Shown here one piece after another: positions 12,769 to 14,074 of a DNA stretch of 14,074 bases. Origin of the DNA: Candidatus Peribacterales bacterium (GTDB taxonomy: Bacteria; Patescibacteriota; Gracilibacteria; Peribacterales; Peribacteraceae). Both the position numbers and the translations under genes were made by a program. Numbering within the stretch: position 1 is the first letter of the stretch; each line of letters starts with the position of its first letter. The stretch is taken from positions 1 to 14,074 of the forward strand of contig JAKFXO010000060.1 of the NCBI GenBank assembly GCA_021731345.1. Direction: 5' to 3'. Below the pieces are notes generated by a model. The model ran no database searches. It had not been told where the DNA came from and worked only from the letters and a program-made list of their open reading frames with translations.

Positions 12769-13428
12769 ATGCCCATCGAAGCCGTCAAAATCCCGCAGAA
12801 CGTGTACGTGGAGGACCGTATCATCGGTCCGATCACACTGAAGCATCTTCTCATCGTGGGAATCGGCGCAGGTATCAGTTACGCCATCTTCGCATCAGCC
12901 CAAAAAGCTGGTGTCACGAACATCGTGGTTCTCGGAGCATGTTGGACGCCGGCAGCCATTGCCGCTGCCTTTGCATTCTTCAAAGTGAACGACCTGAGTC
13001 TGTTCAATATCATCCTGCTCAGCATCGAGGGCTTCAATAAGCCGTCTCAGCGCTACTGGAGTCCATATCCGGGCATCAGTATCAATCTCATCACGTCGCA
13101 GCACGCAAAAGAGATCGTGGAAGCGAGTGCAAAAGCTGAGAGCAATGCGAACAAACTTGCAGACATCACGCGCCAGCTCGAGAAACGTCAGGAAGAACTC
13201 AATAAGCTAACAGCACATGACAGACCAAGTCCGGTCGCCGTGGAAGGAATCCGTACACAGCTCGCAGAAAATGTGAAGCACGGTGTGTACGAACATGAGC
13301 CTGCCGAAGAGTCGCCAATCTTCAAGGAATCCCCTACTCCAACAGCTGTCCGCACAGATCGCGTACAGGCAGAAGGACTGGATCCAAACAAATCCGTCGA
13401 CACTATCACCAACCGTTCCAAAGCCTAA
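12769..13428 (+). CDS. PrgI-family T4SS-like membrane protein with coiled-coil tail
   Basis: PrgI-family proteins are small VirB3-like inner-membrane components encoded next to VirB4 ATPases in conjugation-type systems. Here residues 1-20 (IPQNVYVEDRIIGPIT) match the typical start. Two membrane helices (about 24-44 and 51-72) follow, then DLSLFNIILLSIEGFNKPSQRYWSP (about 75-99), the family's end motif with Arg and Trp. The family usually stops near 100-120 residues; this 219-residue protein adds about 110, with a probable coiled coil (112-150, AKEIVEASAKAESNANKLADITRQLEKR-type heptads) and a polar, Pro/Glu-rich tail. The VirB4-like gene starts 2 bases after its stop codon, so the two are co-transcribed and probably co-assemble. 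The tail may contact the ATPase or another cytoplasmic part. Confidence 0.85.
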   Translation: MPIEAVKIPQNVYVEDRIIGPITLKHLLIVGIGAGISYAIFASAQKAGVTNIVVLGACWTPAAIAAAFAFFKVNDLSLFNIILLSIEGFNKPSQRYWSPYPGISINLITSQHAKEIVEASAKAESNANKLADITRQLEKRQEELNKLTAHDRPSPVAVEGIRTQLAENVKHGVYEHEPAEESPIFKESPTPTAVRTDRVQAEGLDPNKSVDTITNRSKA

Positions 13429-13430
13429 CT

Positions 13431-14074
13431 ATGGCCACAACTAACGACACATCGGGTGACAGCGGACAGGGCGCAGCTGTGCCAAGTACCGTACGCAAGA
13501 AAAAGAAGGGATTCGCCGTCTCAACGCAGCGCTATCTCCCTATCGCTGAGATCAAAGAAGATACTGTCGTTCTCAAAAACGGCGGACTCCGCGCCGTGCT
13601 CAAAGTGAACTCACTCAACTTCAACCTCAAAAGTGAAATTGAGCAGCAAGGTATCATCGCTGGTTATCAGGCATTCGTGAACACCATCATCTTCCCGATC
13701 CAGATTCTCATTCGTTCGACGCGCCTGAATATCGACCCATACATCCAAAGTCTCAAGCAAAAAGCGGAGACGCAGACGAGCCCACTCATGAAAGATCAAA
13801 CGATCGACTACGCAGACTTCATGGAGAAGCTCGTGGATATCGCAGATATCATGCAGAAAAATTTCTATATCGTTGTTCCTGTCGATGCTCCAAGTAAAAC
13901 AAAACGAGGACTCGTGCAGCGATTTTTGGAATGGATCAACGTCGATGACACTCGCTCGAAGGCACTTCAACGCAGTCGTGAATTCCGCGCGTACGCAAAA
14001 ATTCTTCGCGACCGCATCACGCTCATTCAGTCCGGACTGGAAAACGTCGGTATCACAATGCGTCGTCTCAAGAC
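13431..14074 (+). CDS. VirB4/TraC-like T4SS ATPase, N-terminal part (runs off window)
   Basis: Partial gene: ATG at 13431, open to the end, 214 codons visible. It begins with a polar Gly/Ser/Lys-rich stretch (1-27), then STQRYLPIAEIKEDTVVLKNGGLRAVLKVNSLNFNLKSE (about 31-69), the N-terminal domain typical of CPR TraC/VirB4-like ATPases. A helical region with LIRSTRLNIDPYIQSLK and NFYIVVPVD follows and ends near LENVGITMRRL. The Walker A and B motifs would lie beyond the window, so ATPase activity is inferred from family resemblance and from the PrgI gene 2 bases upstream. VirB4 proteins power pilus assembly or substrate transfer across the membrane. In CPR cells such systems may serve DNA exchange, uptake or host contact. 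No Shine-Dalgarno precedes the ATG. Confidence 0.85.
   Translation, partial: MATTNDTSGDSGQGAAVPSTVRKKKKGFAVSTQRYLPIAEIKEDTVVLKNGGLRAVLKVNSLNFNLKSEIEQQGIIAGYQAFVNTIIFPIQILIRSTRLNIDPYIQSLKQKAETQTSPLMKDQTIDYADFMEKLVDIADIMQKNFYIVVPVDAPSKTKRGLVQRFLEWINVDDTRSKALQRSREFRAYAKILRDRITLIQSGLENVGITMRRLK

Noticed and set aside
1..14074. CRISPR array, tRNA, rRNA, insertion sequence, phage or plasmid borders
   Set aside because: No regularly spaced repeats, cloverleaf-like CCA-ended sequences, transposase or integrase frames, or terminal repeats were seen on either strand.

Overview
The window looks like a piece of chromosome from a small-genome bacterium of the Candidate Phyla Radiation (Patescibacteria). 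This rests on the mix of genes: a fused ADP-forming acyl-CoA synthetase, a short two-helix type IV secretion pilin, and a PrgI-family gene followed by a VirB4/TraC-like ATPase, set among housekeeping genes with compact spacing. Base composition is roughly even by eye. TAA, TAG and TGA all end genes here (ruvB ends in TGA), so this is not a lineage that has reassigned UGA to glycine. A placement near Peribacteria/Peregrinibacteria is a guess. No rRNA, tRNA, CRISPR array, insertion sequence or att site is visible.

Layout. 1-1215: ruvB on the minus strand, divergent from the next gene, with back-to-back promoters. 1216-4567: a fused acyl-CoA synthetase (probable ATP-forming acetate pathway), then two unrecognised envelope proteins, one with a signal peptide and one anchored with a serine-rich linker. 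4584-6654: rplK with its own promoter, a five-helix membrane protein, a bidirectional-looking terminator, then rplA with a strong GNRA-loop terminator. rplK and rplA are normally adjacent. 6671-8174: an unrecognised soluble protein, convergent with a minus-strand tRNA-dihydrouridine synthase. 8247-9907: a VirB2-like pilin and an AI-2E family permease 4 bases apart. 10026-12728: a clpC-type AAA+ chaperone gene under a near-perfect CIRCE operator, broken by one in-frame TAA just after its first pore loop, and ended by a long hairpin. 12732-14074: promoter, PrgI-family protein with a long coiled-coil tail, and the start of a VirB4/TraC-like ATPase that runs off the window.

Two patterns run across the window. 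First, no start codon is preceded by a recognisable Shine-Dalgarno sequence, and six genes have a -10-like hexamer only 6-10 bases before the ATG, as expected for leaderless mRNAs. Several other starts follow pyrimidine-rich leaders. Second, the clpC leader holds two mutually exclusive hairpins: the CIRCE stem, and an 11-bp stem that would bury the clpC AUG. Together with the nonsense codon, this makes clpC the most interesting locus here.

Several starts were moved inward from the longest open frame (ruvB, acyl-CoA synthetase, rplA, the 6671 gene, dus, the AI-2E permease), using family N-termini, promoter position or an intervening terminator.
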